A stretch of 64,000 bases of DNA, from contig NZ_CP108032.1 in assembly GCF_036169555.1 (NCBI RefSeq), positions 2,852,001 through 2,916,000 of the forward strand, in the 5' to 3' direction. The position numbers and the translations under genes are program-made. Shown one piece after another: positions 46,001-54,053 of this stretch; position 1 is the stretch's first letter; the number at the start of each line of letters is the position of its first letter. The notes below the pieces were generated by a model. It was not told where the DNA came from, searched no databases, and saw only the letters and a program-made list of their open reading frames with translations. Origin of the DNA: Streptomyces sp. NBC_00306. Its GTDB lineage: Bacteria > Actinomycetota > Actinomycetes > Streptomycetales > Streptomycetaceae.

Positions 46001-46288
46001 GTGCTCGAACCTCGCCAGCCCGGCCGTCTGTCCCACGACGACCTCATCGACCACCTGGTGCGCAGCACCGCGCTCCAGCGCGGTGAGGCGGCCCGGGTGA
46101 TCCTCGACGTGCTGGCGTACTTCGACGAGAAGACGGAGGAGTTCGTCCGCCGCCGCCACCGTGAGCTGCAGTCGGGTGGCATGGCGAACACGGAGATCTT
46201 CGAGCGGATCGCGGCCGAGCTGCCGCACCGCGCCGTGGCGCCGCCGGAGCTCTCGCTCCGCCAGCTGCGCCGCATCGTCTATGGCTGA
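46001..46288 (+). CDS. Small conserved protein of unknown function
   Basis: The 95-residue, helix-rich protein (LSHDDLIDHLVRSTAL, ILDVLAYFDEKTEEFVRRRHREL, IFERIAAELPHRAVAPP, LSLRQLRRIVYG) has no signal or membrane segment. Position between the DUF4429 gene and glmS matches SCO2788 as I recall that order. Its helices with EKTEEFVRRRHREL suggest a nucleotide- or protein-binding regulatory role, but this is not established. Start GTG 46001; glmS starts 38 bases after its stop, so the two may be co-transcribed. Confidence 0.65.
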   Translation: MLEPRQPGRLSHDDLIDHLVRSTALQRGEAARVILDVLAYFDEKTEEFVRRRHRELQSGGMANTEIFERIAAELPHRAVAPPELSLRQLRRIVYG

Positions 46289-46326
46289 CCGCCGGGCACA
46301 CGGATCTATGGAGGGGCAAGAAGTCT

Positions 46327-48144
46327 ATGTGCGGAATTGTCGGATACATCGGCAAGCGTGATGTGGCACCGCTGCTGCTGGAAGGCCTGCAGCGGCTGGA
46401 GTACCGGGGTTACGACTCCGCGGGCATCGTGATCACGAGCCCCAAGGCGACCGGTCTGAAGATGGTCAAGGCCAAGGGCCGGGTCCGCGACCTGGAGGCC
46501 CGCGTCCCCAAGCGCTTCGCCGGCACCACCGGCATCGCCCACACCCGCTGGGCGACCCACGGCGCCCCCAGCGACATCAACTCGCACCCGCATCTGGACC
46601 CCGAGAACAAGGTCGCGGTCGTCCACAACGGCATCGTCGACAACGCCGCCGAGCTGCGCGCGAAGCTGGAGGCGGACGGCGTCGTCTTCGCCTCCGAGAC
46701 CGACACCGAGGTGCTCACCCACCTGATCGCCCGCTCCCAGGCCGAGACGCTGGAGGAGAAGGTCCGCGAGGCGCTCAAGGTCGTCGAGGGCACGTACGGC
46801 ATCGCCGTCATGCACGCCGACTTCAACGACCGCATCGTGGTGGCTCGCAACGGCTCCCCGGTCGTCCTCGGCATCGGCGAGAAGGAGATGTTCGTCGCCT
46901 CGGACGTCGCCGCGCTGATCTCCCACACCCGCCAGATCGTCACCCTCGACGACGGCGAGATGGCCACGCTCAAGGCCGACGACTTCCGCACCTACACGAC
47001 CTCGGGCACGCGCACCACCGCCACCCCCGAGACCGTCGAGTGGGAGGCCGCCTCGTACGACATGGGCGGCCACGACACGTACATGCACAAGGAGATCTCG
47101 GAGCAGTCCGACGCGGTGGACCGTGTCCTGCGCGGCCGCATCGACGAGAAGTTCTCCACCGTGCACCTCGGCGGCCTGAACCTGGACGCCCGCGAGGCCC
47201 GCGGCATCCGCCGGGTGAAGATCCTCGGCTGCGGCACCTCGTACCACGCCGGCATGATCGGCGCCTCGCTGATCGAGGGCCTGGCCCGGATTCCCGCGGA
47301 CGCCGAGCCGGCCTCCGAGTTCCGCTACCGCAACCCGGTCGTGGACCCCGACACCCTCTACATCGCCGTCTCCCAGTCCGGTGAGACGTACGACGTGCTG
47401 GCGGCCGTGCAGGAGCTCAAGCGCAAGGGCGCCCGCGTCCTCGGCGTGGTCAACGTGGTGGGCTCCGCGATCGCCCGCGAGGCGGACGGCGGCGTGTACG
47501 TGCACGCGGGCCCCGAGGTCTGCGTCGTCTCCACCAAGTGCTTCACCAACACCGTGGTCGCCTTCGGGCTGCTCGCCCTGCACCTGGGCCGCATCCGTGA
47601 CCTGTCCGTCTCCGAGGGCAAGCGGATCATCGAGGGCCTGCGCAGGCTGCCCGAGCAGATCAGCGAGATCCTGGAGGGCGAGGCGGAGATCAAGAAGCTC
47701 GCCGAGGAGTACGCGGGCGCCCAGTCGATGATGTTCATCGGCCGGGTGCGCGGCTACCCGGTGGCGCTCGAGGCCTCGCTGAAGCTCAAGGAGATCTCCT
47801 ACATCCACGCCGAGGCCTACCCGGCCTCCGAGCTCAAGCACGGCCCGCTGGCGCTCATCGAGCCCGCGCTGCCGACGGTCGCGATCGTCCCCGACGACGA
47901 GCTGCTGGAGAAGAACCGCGCGGCCCTGGAGGAGATCAAGGCCCGCAGCGGCAGGATCCTCGCCGTGGCCCACCGCGAGCAGGAGAAGGCCGACCACACG
48001 ATCATCGTGCCGAAGAACGAGAACGAGCTGGACCCGATCCTGATGGGCATCCCGCTCCAGCTCTTCGCGTACCACACGGCGCTTGCCATGGGCCGGGACA
48101 TCGACAAGCCGCGCAACCTGGCGAAGTCCGTCACGGTCGAGTAG
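46327..48144 (+). CDS. glmS: Glutamine--fructose-6-phosphate aminotransferase (isomerising)
   Basis: The 605-residue enzyme has an N-terminal class II glutaminase domain with catalytic Cys2 (MCGIVGYIGKRD), THTRWATHG-type substrate loop (AHTRWATHGAPSD) and two SIS domains (CGTSYHAG, SQSGETYD, and VSTKCFTNTV). It makes glucosamine-6-phosphate for cell-wall and amino-sugar synthesis. A GGAGGGG ribosome site precedes ATG 46327. A strong terminator follows. It is probably the second glmS of the genome, as in S. coelicolor; no leader riboswitch is visible. Confidence 0.95.
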   Translation: MCGIVGYIGKRDVAPLLLEGLQRLEYRGYDSAGIVITSPKATGLKMVKAKGRVRDLEARVPKRFAGTTGIAHTRWATHGAPSDINSHPHLDPENKVAVVHNGIVDNAAELRAKLEADGVVFASETDTEVLTHLIARSQAETLEEKVREALKVVEGTYGIAVMHADFNDRIVVARNGSPVVLGIGEKEMFVASDVAALISHTRQIVTLDDGEMATLKADDFRTYTTSGTRTTATPETVEWEAASYDMGGHDTYMHKEISEQSDAVDRVLRGRIDEKFSTVHLGGLNLDAREARGIRRVKILGCGTSYHAGMIGASLIEGLARIPADAEPASEFRYRNPVVDPDTLYIAVSQSGETYDVLAAVQELKRKGARVLGVVNVVGSAIAREADGGVYVHAGPEVCVVSTKCFTNTVVAFGLLALHLGRIRDLSVSEGKRIIEGLRRLPEQISEILEGEAEIKKLAEEYAGAQSMMFIGRVRGYPVALEASLKLKEISYIHAEAYPASELKHGPLALIEPALPTVAIVPDDELLEKNRAALEEIKARSGRILAVAHREQEKADHTIIVPKNENELDPILMGIPLQLFAYHTALAMGRDIDKPRNLAKSVTVE

Positions 48145-48184
48145 TCGGGCGGTCGGGACCGGCTCCGTCCGGTCCCCGACACAG

Positions 48185-48221
48185 GCGGTCCCCCCGCGCA
48201 GTCACTGCGCGGGGGGACCGC
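48185..48221 (+). terminator. Strong intrinsic terminator after glmS
   Basis: GCGGTCCCCCCGCGCAG (48185-48201) pairs with 48205-48221 over 17 base pairs with a TCA loop, followed by TCTTTC. Confidence 0.92.
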
Positions 48222-48264
48222 TCTTTCGTCAGCCGGCGCTGCCCTGACGCCGGCCTGCGCGGCC

Positions 48265-48849
48265 TCAGCCGGTGGCCGTCACTCCCCGGCCGGCAGCGCG
48301 TCCCGAGAAGGCCGGCCACTTGGCGAGCGCTGCCGTCGCGCCGTACCAGGCCGCGAGGCCCGCCACCGCGCCGACCCAGCCGCCCGCCTTGGCGAGCCCT
48401 CCGTTCTCGGCGAACGACGCGATGCCGAGCAGCAGCAGCGTGACCGTGAGCAGTCCGTAGACACCCTGGACGAAGAGTCCGCTGCCTGCGGACGCGACGG
48501 TGAGGGTCAGCGCCAGCAGCGCCCACAGCAGCAGGAACAGACCCGCTGCCTCCGCCGACACCTCGGTGCCGACGCCGGTGCCCCAGGTGAACCAGAAGGC
48601 GCCGAGACCGGCGAACGCCGTGCCGGTACCGGCGCTGCCCGCGCGGAATTCAAGCAGTCCGGCGATGAAGAGGGCGACGCCGCCCACCCAGGTCGCGACG
48701 GCCGAGGCGTCGGCCGCCGTCACGTTGTCGATCACGCCGGTGTGGCCGACGCCGAAGGCCAACAGGGTCAGTCCGAGGGCGAGATGACCGAGAGTCGAGG
48801 TCGAGGTCGAGGAGGTGGCGGTGCTTCCCGCGGGAACGACGTTGTCCAC
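48265..48849 (-). CDS. GPR1/FUN34/YaaH (SatP-type) acetate/succinate transporter
   Basis: The 194-residue protein has six hydrophobic helices and the family pattern GHLALGLTLLAFGVGHTGV, FRAGSAGTGTAFAGLGAFWFTWG, and FAENGGLAKAGGWVGAVAG. Family members move acetate, succinate or ammonium across the membrane. Start GTG 48849 follows GAAGGGAG. It is convergent with glmS. Confidence 0.85.
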   Translation of the reverse strand: MDNVVPAGSTATSSTSTSTLGHLALGLTLLAFGVGHTGVIDNVTAADASAVATWVGGVALFIAGLLEFRAGSAGTGTAFAGLGAFWFTWGTGVGTEVSAEAAGLFLLLWALLALTLTVASAGSGLFVQGVYGLLTVTLLLLGIASFAENGGLAKAGGWVGAVAGLAAWYGATAALAKWPAFSGRAAGRGVTATG

Positions 48850-49008
48850 GGCGGGCTCCCTTCGTGTCCATGTGCAGTTGTGCTGCTACCCAGCGATCGA
48901 GAGATACCCTTCACAAGCGCACAATCCACCTCTACGCACGGGTAGTTTCCGTACAGGCAGGGCGAATTGACCTGGCGTCAGGGTCAAGAGGAAGGCGCGG
49001 GACCGGCG

Positions 49009-49557
49009 TTACGGGATGACGATGACGGGGCGCTGCGCACGCCGCGCGAGCCGTCCGGCCACCGAACCGAAGATGCGGCCGACGATCCCGTGGGTGGAAC
49101 CGACGACGATGGCGTCGGCCGAGTACTCCCGGCCGACCTCCTCCAGTTCATGACAGATGTCGCCGCCGCGCTCGACGAGGATCCACGGGACCTCGGTGAG
49201 ATAGTCGGCGCAAGCCAGCTCCAGGCCGAGGACCTCGGTGCGGTGATCGGGGACGTCCACGAAGACCGGGGGCTCGCAGCCGGCCCAGACGGTGGTCGGC
49301 AGCCGGTTCGCCACATGGACGATGATCAGCCCGGATCCTGAGCGTCTGGCCATGCCGATCGCATAGGCGAGCGCGCGCTCACTGGAGGTCGATCCGTCGA
49401 AGCCGACGACGACTCCGTGCCGGAAGGCCGGATCGCAGGCATGGCGTGACTGTTCCGCCGCTTGCAGATCCGACGAGGGGTCGGCTACCTGCTTGCGGTC
49501 CGCGGGTTCGGGGATTTCGTGACCGGCCATCGGTGTCTCGGCGAAGAAGGTCCTCAT
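49009..49557 (-). CDS. Universal stress protein (UspA family)
   Basis: The 182-residue protein is a single Usp domain with an N-terminal extension of about 45 residues. It has VVVGFDGSTSSERALAYA at the first strand and the ATP-binding motif IVVGSTHGIVGRIFGSVAGRL (GxxG then G-S/T) near the C-terminus. It should bind ATP and help in stress or dormancy. ATG 49557 gives the longest form; ATG 49530 is also possible and neither has a strong ribosome site. Confidence 0.88.
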   Translation of the reverse strand: MRTFFAETPMAGHEIPEPADRKQVADPSSDLQAAEQSRHACDPAFRHGVVVGFDGSTSSERALAYAIGMARRSGSGLIIVHVANRLPTTVWAGCEPPVFVDVPDHRTEVLGLELACADYLTEVPWILVERGGDICHELEEVGREYSADAIVVGSTHGIVGRIFGSVAGRLARRAQRPVIVIP

Positions 49558-49788
49558 CGGGAGGGAACGACATGGCGACGGAGCTGTGTCCGGGAATCAT
49601 CTTCCCTGGCCCATACCCCCAAGGGTACGGCGACACTCCTCTCCTGCCCAGGCCCTGCCGCCCCAATCGGGCGTTCCAGGGAGCATGCCCGAGGCCGCCC
49701 CGTATGGCAATGCCGCTTGGCGTCTACAGCCGTCTGGGCGGGCCTGCGCGGCCGGGTGCCGAAACCGCGCCCGCCACCGGGGTCCGGG

Positions 49789-49868
49789 GACCGGGTCCGG
49801 AGTCCGAGGACCGGGTCCGGGGTCCGAGGACCGGGCCCGGGGTCCGAGTACCGGGTCCGGGGCGGGAC
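49789..49868. repeat. 20-bp tandem repeat, four copies
   Basis: Four units of about GGACCGGGTCCGGAGTCCGA run from 49789 to 49868 with a strict 20-base period; later copies differ by a few bases. CCGGGTCCGG inside the unit is near-palindromic. The array lies in the 411-base gap between the stress-protein gene and the next small gene; that gap holds nothing else I can identify. Confidence 0.9.
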
Positions 49869-49968
49869 CCGCCGCTCGGACGGCCGCCGGGCACCGGGTG
49901 CCGCAGTGACCGGAATGGTTCGTTCCTCGTTGGCACCGCGGTCACCCCGCAGCCTCGAGGGAGCTTCC

Positions 49969-50298
49969 GTGCCCGCACGCCCGTCCACTCCGTCCGCCCG
50001 CGCTCCGCACCGCTCGTCCGAGTCGGCGAGCGACGTGGTCCGCTGGGCCGCGTTCAGCTGCTTTCTCGTCCCCGTCGTCCTCGTCGTCTACGGAACGTCC
50101 GTCGGCGGGGCCGCCGCGGCCGCCCTCGGCCTCGCCGCCGTCACCGCGGCCTGCCGGATCCTTCTGCGGCACTCCGAGCGCAACGCGGCCCGGGCGCGCG
50201 CCGAGAGCCCGGCGCCGGCCCCCTCGCGGCGCGGGCGGCCGGCCGCGGGGGCGCACCGGGGCGCTCGTCACGGCGGAGGTTGTGCGACCGAAGACTGA
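49969..50298 (+). CDS. Small membrane protein upstream of adpA
   Basis: The 109-residue protein has a polar N-terminus, one or two transmembrane segments (about 28-64; WAAFSCFLVPVVLVVYG and a following Ala-rich helix) and an Arg/Ala/Pro-rich cytoplasmic tail. No family is recognised. Start GTG 49969 has GAGGGAG six bases upstream. It is probably the SCO2791 counterpart by position. Confidence 0.65.
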   Translation: MPARPSTPSARAPHRSSESASDVVRWAAFSCFLVPVVLVVYGTSVGGAAAAALGLAAVTAACRILLRHSERNAARARAESPAPAPSRRGRPAAGAHRGARHGGGCATED

Positions 50299-50684
50299 CC
50301 CGTTCGCACGCTCACACCCGTATGATTTCAGCCAACTTCACGTCAGTGGCCCCTCCTTGGGGAAATGGCCTGCCAACCCCCTTGCCACCAGGCAAGAAAG
50401 GACCATACGCGGCGCTTGCACCCTACGGGGACGGGCCATGCGCGTGAGGCGCACTTCCCTGGGCGGCCGTCGAGTGGAACGCTTCGTGATCGAATGCTTC
50501 GCGCCAAGTTGCCATGTCGACATAGCGGGGCATGCCGAACTTGTCACGTCGGCGCCACGGGACACAGTAGATTCGATCATGAGTATCGAAGGCTCGGGAC
50601 TCGTGCAAAACCGAGGGGAAACGTGCAGGAGCGAAAGGCCCGAAAAGAACGGGGAGACGCGAACACCGAGGGGGGCTTAGCGTC
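50299..50684 (+). promoter_or_regulatory. adpA upstream region
   Basis: This 386-base stretch before adpA is less GC-rich than its surroundings and carries no convincing gene. A -10-like TAGATT lies at 50568-50573 without a good -35. On the minus strand TGGCGCGAAG (50506-50497) matches the AdpA consensus TGGCSNGWWY at nine of ten positions, consistent with autoregulation. I did not find a clear A-factor-receptor (ARE) palindrome. GAGGGGGG precedes the adpA ATG. Confidence 0.5.
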
Positions 50685-51893
50685 ATGAGTCAGGACTCCG
50701 CCGCGCCGGAGGCAGCACGAAAGCTCTCCGGGCGCCGGCGCCGGGAGGTCGTCGCGGTACTGCTGTTCAGCGGCGGCCCCATCTTTGAGAGTTCCATCCC
50801 GCTCTCGGTGTTCGGAATTGACCGTCAGGACGCCGGAGTTCCTCGCTATCGACTGCTCGTCTGCGCAGGCGAGGAAGGCCCGCTGCGGACCACCGGCGGG
50901 CTCGAACTGACCGCGCCGTACGGCTTGGAAGCCATCGGCAGAGCAGGAACCGTCGTCGTACCGGCCTGGCGGTCGATCACTTCACCGCCACCGCCGGAAG
51001 CGCTCGACGCGCTGCGCCGCGCGCATGAGGAGGGAGCCCGCATCGTCGGACTGTGCACCGGTGCGTTCGTCCTGGCCGCGGCCGGTCTGCTCGACGGCCG
51101 TCCGGCGACCACGCACTGGATGTACGCGCCCACGCTGGCGAAACGGTATCCGTCCGTCCATGTGGATCCGCGCGAGCTCTTCGTCGACGACGGCGATGTG
51201 CTCACCTCCGCGGGCACGGCGGCCGGAATCGATCTCTGCCTCCACATCGTGCGCACCGACCACGGCACCGAGGCGGCCGGAGCACTGGCCCGCCGGCTGG
51301 TGGTGCCACCACGGCGCAGCGGCGGGCAGGAACGCTATCTGGACAGGTCTTTACCTGAGGAAATCGGGTCGGACCCGCTGGCCGAGGTCGTCTCGTGGGC
51401 GCTGGAGCATCTCCATGAGCAGTTCGACGTGGAGACACTGGCGGCCCGGGCGTACATGAGCAGGCGCACGTTCGACCGGCGATTCCGTTCCCTGACCGGC
51501 AGTGCGCCGCTGCAGTGGCTGATCACCCAGCGGGTGCTCCAGGCGCAGCGGCTGCTGGAGACGTCCGACTACTCGGTCGACGAGGTGGCGGGCCGCTGCG
51601 GCTTCCGCTCCCCCGTCGCACTGCGCGGCCACTTCCGGCGGCAGCTGGGTTCGTCCCCGGCCGCGTACCGGGCCGCCTACCGGGTGCGCCGGCCGCAGAG
51701 CGAGCCCTCGCCACCGCCGTCGATGGTGGAGTCGGTCGTTCCTGCCCAGGCCAGGCGTGCGGCAGCGGCGACGGGGCACTCCGGTCCCAGCGCCACCTCG
51801 CCCGCGCCGCCGGAACTGGGCAAGCCGCCGTCGGAGGCGTACGCGGGTGGCCACGGCCGCCCGAGCCTGCCCGGCCAGCGGAGCGCGCCATAA
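50685..51893 (+). CDS. adpA: AdpA, central developmental transcriptional regulator
   Basis: The 402-residue protein has an N-terminal DJ-1/PfpI-like dimerisation domain (about 20-200; [42 protein letters not shown]) and an AraC-type DNA-binding domain (about 230-325; [22 protein letters not shown]). A TTA leucine codon (51351-51353, residue 223) lies in the linker between them, making translation dependent on the bldA tRNA as known for adpA genes. It controls aerial growth and secondary metabolism. ornA follows 10 bases later, as in S. coelicolor (SCO2792-2793). Confidence 0.96.
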   Translation: MSQDSAAPEAARKLSGRRRREVVAVLLFSGGPIFESSIPLSVFGIDRQDAGVPRYRLLVCAGEEGPLRTTGGLELTAPYGLEAIGRAGTVVVPAWRSITSPPPPEALDALRRAHEEGARIVGLCTGAFVLAAAGLLDGRPATTHWMYAPTLAKRYPSVHVDPRELFVDDGDVLTSAGTAAGIDLCLHIVRTDHGTEAAGALARRLVVPPRRSGGQERYLDRSLPEEIGSDPLAEVVSWALEHLHEQFDVETLAARAYMSRRTFDRRFRSLTGSAPLQWLITQRVLQAQRLLETSDYSVDEVAGRCGFRSPVALRGHFRRQLGSSPAAYRAAYRVRRPQSEPSPPPSMVESVVPAQARRAAAATGHSGPSATSPAPPELGKPPSEAYAGGHGRPSLPGQRSAP

Positions 51894-51903
51894 GGTAGGA
51901 CGC

Positions 51904-52506
51904 ATGAACGATCGCATGGTGTGGATCGACTGCGAGATGACCGGGCTCTCGTTGACGGACGACGCACTCATCGAGGTGGCCGCACTGGTCACCGACTCGG
52001 AACTGAACGTGCTCGGCGACGGGGTGGACATCGTGATCCGCCCGCCGGACGCTGCGCTGGAGACGATGCCCGAGGTGGTGCGCCAGATGCACACCGCCTC
52101 GGGTCTCCTCGACGAGCTCGCGGGCGGCACCACGCTCGCAGACGCCGAGGAGCAGGTCCTGGCGTACGTCCGGGGGCATGTGAAGGAGCCCGGCAAGGCC
52201 CCTCTGTGCGGCAACTCGGTCGGCACGGACCGCGGCTTCCTGCTGCGCGACATGCCGACGGTGGAGCAGTACCTGCACTACCGGATCGTCGATGTGTCCT
52301 CGGTCAAGGAGCTGGCGCGCCGCTGGTACCCGAGGGCGTACTTCAACAGTCCGGAGAAGAACGGCAACCACCGGGCACTGGCCGACATCCGCGAATCCAT
52401 CGCGGAGCTGCGCTACTACCGGGAGGCGGTCTTCGTGCCGCAGCCCGGACCGGACTCCGACACGGCGAAGACGATCGCCGCGAAGTACGTCCTGCCTGCG
52501 GAGTAG
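51904..52506 (+). CDS. ornA: Oligoribonuclease
   Basis: The 200-residue enzyme is a DEDDh 3'-5' exonuclease: first acidic motif [12 protein letters not shown], second [12 protein letters not shown], and third with the catalytic His/Asp in [12 protein letters not shown]. It degrades very short RNAs and linear di-nucleotides such as pGpG, finishing RNA and cyclic-di-GMP breakdown. It starts 10 bases after adpA. The adpA-ornA order is conserved in Streptomyces. No ribosome site stands out. Confidence 0.95.
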   Translation: MNDRMVWIDCEMTGLSLTDDALIEVAALVTDSELNVLGDGVDIVIRPPDAALETMPEVVRQMHTASGLLDELAGGTTLADAEEQVLAYVRGHVKEPGKAPLCGNSVGTDRGFLLRDMPTVEQYLHYRIVDVSSVKELARRWYPRAYFNSPEKNGNHRALADIRESIAELRYYREAVFVPQPGPDSDTAKTIAAKYVLPAE

Positions 52507-52617
52507 AAGGGATGGCGAGCCCCGGGTGAGCGCCCTCACACGGCGCAACAACCCGGGCGCGAGCACCCTGCCGGACCCTGTACACTTTTTCTCGGCCGGT
52601 CGGAAAGACCGGTCGTG

Positions 52618-52690
52618 GTGGGTATAGCTCAGATGGTAGAGCACCTGGTTGTGGTCCAGGATGTCGCGGGTTCGAGTCCCGTTACTCACC
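52618..52690 (+). tRNA. tRNA-His (GTG anticodon)
   Basis: A full cloverleaf is visible: acceptor stem GTGGGTA/TACTCAC, D arm GCTCAGATGGTAGAGC, anticodon stem CCTGG/CCAGG with loop TTGTGGT and anticodon GTG at 52651-52653, T arm CGGGTTCGAGTCCCG and discriminator C. The G at 52617 could be the extra G-1 typical of tRNA-His. CCA is not encoded. TACACT at 52581-52586 is a possible -10, and a small hairpin (52593-52615) precedes the 5' end. Confidence 0.97.
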
Positions 52691-52696
52691 CTTCTC

Positions 52697-52732
52697 GATC
52701 AAGGCCCCGGTCCTCGGACCGGGGCCTTGATC
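52697..52732 (+). terminator. Intrinsic terminator after tRNA-His
   Basis: GATCAAGGCCCCGGTC pairs perfectly over 16 bases with a CTCG loop and is followed by GTTTCC. It also lies beyond the convergent cebR gene and can serve both. Confidence 0.9.
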
Positions 52733-52777
52733 GTTTCCGGCGTCCGCCGCCGGGCCCCGGCGGCGCCCGGACCGCGC

Positions 52778-53827
52778 CTACGACGAGTCGCGCACGATCA
52801 GCTCCGTGGGGAGCACGACCTGCGGACAGCGGCCCGTCCGGCCGGTGATCTCCTGGAGCAGCAGCTCCGCCATCGTGCGGCCCATCTCCTCGATCGGCTG
52901 GCGCACGCTGGTCAGCGGCGGGTCCATGTGGCGGGCCACGGCCGAGTCGTCGAAGCCCACCAGCGCCACGTCGTCCGGAACCCGGCGGCCGGCTTCCCGC
53001 AGCACCTGACGGGCACCCGCCGCCATCACGTCGGAGGCCGCGAAGACCGCGTCCAGGTCGGGGCAGCGCCGCAGCAGCTCCGCCATGGCGCGGCGGCCGC
53101 CCTCCTCGGTGAAGTCGGCCGGCGCCGTCAGCGCCGGGTCCGGTGCCAGACCGGCCGCCTCCAGCGCCGCGCGGTAGCCCGCCTGGCGGCACTGGGCTCC
53201 GTACACGTCCAGTCGCCCGGTGATCGTCGCGATCCGGCGGCGGCCACGGCCGGCCAGATGGGTCACGGCGGTGCGGGCGCCCCCGAAGTTGTCGGAGTCC
53301 ACCGCGACCAGCGTCTCGTCGGCCGACCGGCGGCCGCTGATCACGGCCGGCATGGAGAGCTGCTCCAGCATGTCGGGGATCGGGTCGTCGGCGTGCACGG
53401 AGACGAGCAGGACGCCGTCGACCCGGTGGGCGGCCAGATACTGCGCGAGCCGGCGGCGCTCGCGGTCACCGGCGGCGAGCGTCAGCAGGAGCTGCATCTC
53501 GGTCTCGGCGAGCGCCGCCCCCACCCCGCGCACCATGTCGGAGAAGTACGGCTCGGCGAAGAAGCGGGCCTCGGGCTCCGGGACGACCAGGGCGATGGAG
53601 TCGGTGCGATTGGCGGCCAGGGCGCGGGCCGCACGGTTGGGCACATAGCCCAATTCGGCGACGGCGGCCTCGACGGCGGCCCGGGTGGTCTCGCTGACCC
53701 GGGGTGAACCGTTGATCACCCGGGAGACCGTGCCCCGTCCCACTCCGGCGCGAGCCGCGACCTCTTCGAGCGTGGGCCGGCCGGTGCCCCGCCCGCCGTT
53801 CCGCGTACGGATCATCCGAGACACCAT
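52778..53827 (-). CDS. cebR: LacI-family repressor CebR
   Basis: The 349-residue protein has a LacI helix-turn-helix (about 16-65; TLEEVAARAGVGRGTVSRVING, and the hinge RAARALAANR) and a sugar-binding core ending HMDPPLTSVRQPIEEMG. It is divergent from the cebEFG-bglC operon and a perfect TGGGAGCGCTCCCA box lies in between. CebR represses cellulose/cello-oligosaccharide utilisation and is released by cellobiose or cellotriose. ATG 53827 has GGGGAGG five bases upstream; an in-frame GTG at 53884 is rejected because it lies in the promoter region. Confidence 0.94.
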   Translation of the reverse strand: MVSRMIRTRNGGRGTGRPTLEEVAARAGVGRGTVSRVINGSPRVSETTRAAVEAAVAELGYVPNRAARALAANRTDSIALVVPEPEARFFAEPYFSDMVRGVGAALAETEMQLLLTLAAGDRERRRLAQYLAAHRVDGVLLVSVHADDPIPDMLEQLSMPAVISGRRSADETLVAVDSDNFGGARTAVTHLAGRGRRRIATITGRLDVYGAQCRQAGYRAALEAAGLAPDPALTAPADFTEEGGRRAMAELLRRCPDLDAVFAASDVMAAGARQVLREAGRRVPDDVALVGFDDSAVARHMDPPLTSVRQPIEEMGRTMAELLLQEITGRTGRCPQVVLPTELIVRDSS

Positions 53828-53870
53828 GTCCGCCTCCCCAGGGCTGCCTGGTCCGAAAACATAACGGGTC

Positions 53871-53886
53871 GGGTGTCTTGACACCC
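53871..53886. promoter_or_regulatory. Second palindrome overlapping a -35-like box
   Basis: GGGTGTC-TT-GACACCC is a perfect seven-base inverted repeat. TTGACA (53878-53883), a consensus -35 for the ceb operon direction, lies inside it. It is unrelated in sequence to the CebR box, so another regulator could act here. Confidence 0.45.
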
Positions 53887-53921
53887 CCTCAGGGAGCCGC
53901 GACCCTTCAACACATCACGCA

Positions 53922-53935
53922 TGGGAGCGCTCCCA
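53922..53935. promoter_or_regulatory. CebR operator
   Basis: TGGGAGCGCTCCCA is a perfect 14-base palindrome identical to the CebR consensus known in Streptomyces. It lies 119 bases before cebE and 95 bases from the cebR start, able to control both. Confidence 0.95.
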
Positions 53936-54053
53936 CCGTACCGGACTCATACACAACCCGCACCTTCCCCGCCCGGGCCGCTCGGCATCAACGGGACTGC
54001 TTCGCAGGCTGGTTGACCGGCGGGTCGGCGCGTCAGGGCACAAGGAGGACGCA

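Noticed and set aside
46289..46326. glmS riboswitch/ribozyme
   Set aside because: Only 38 bases separate the upstream gene from glmS, far too short for the ribozyme.
49789..49868. CRISPR or mobile-element end
   Set aside because: The 20-base units are directly adjacent without spacers, and no transposase or terminal inverted repeats are nearby.
50299..50684. A-factor receptor (ARE) palindrome before adpA
   Set aside because: I searched the upstream region by eye and found no sequence close to the ARE consensus; only a near-AdpA site was seen.
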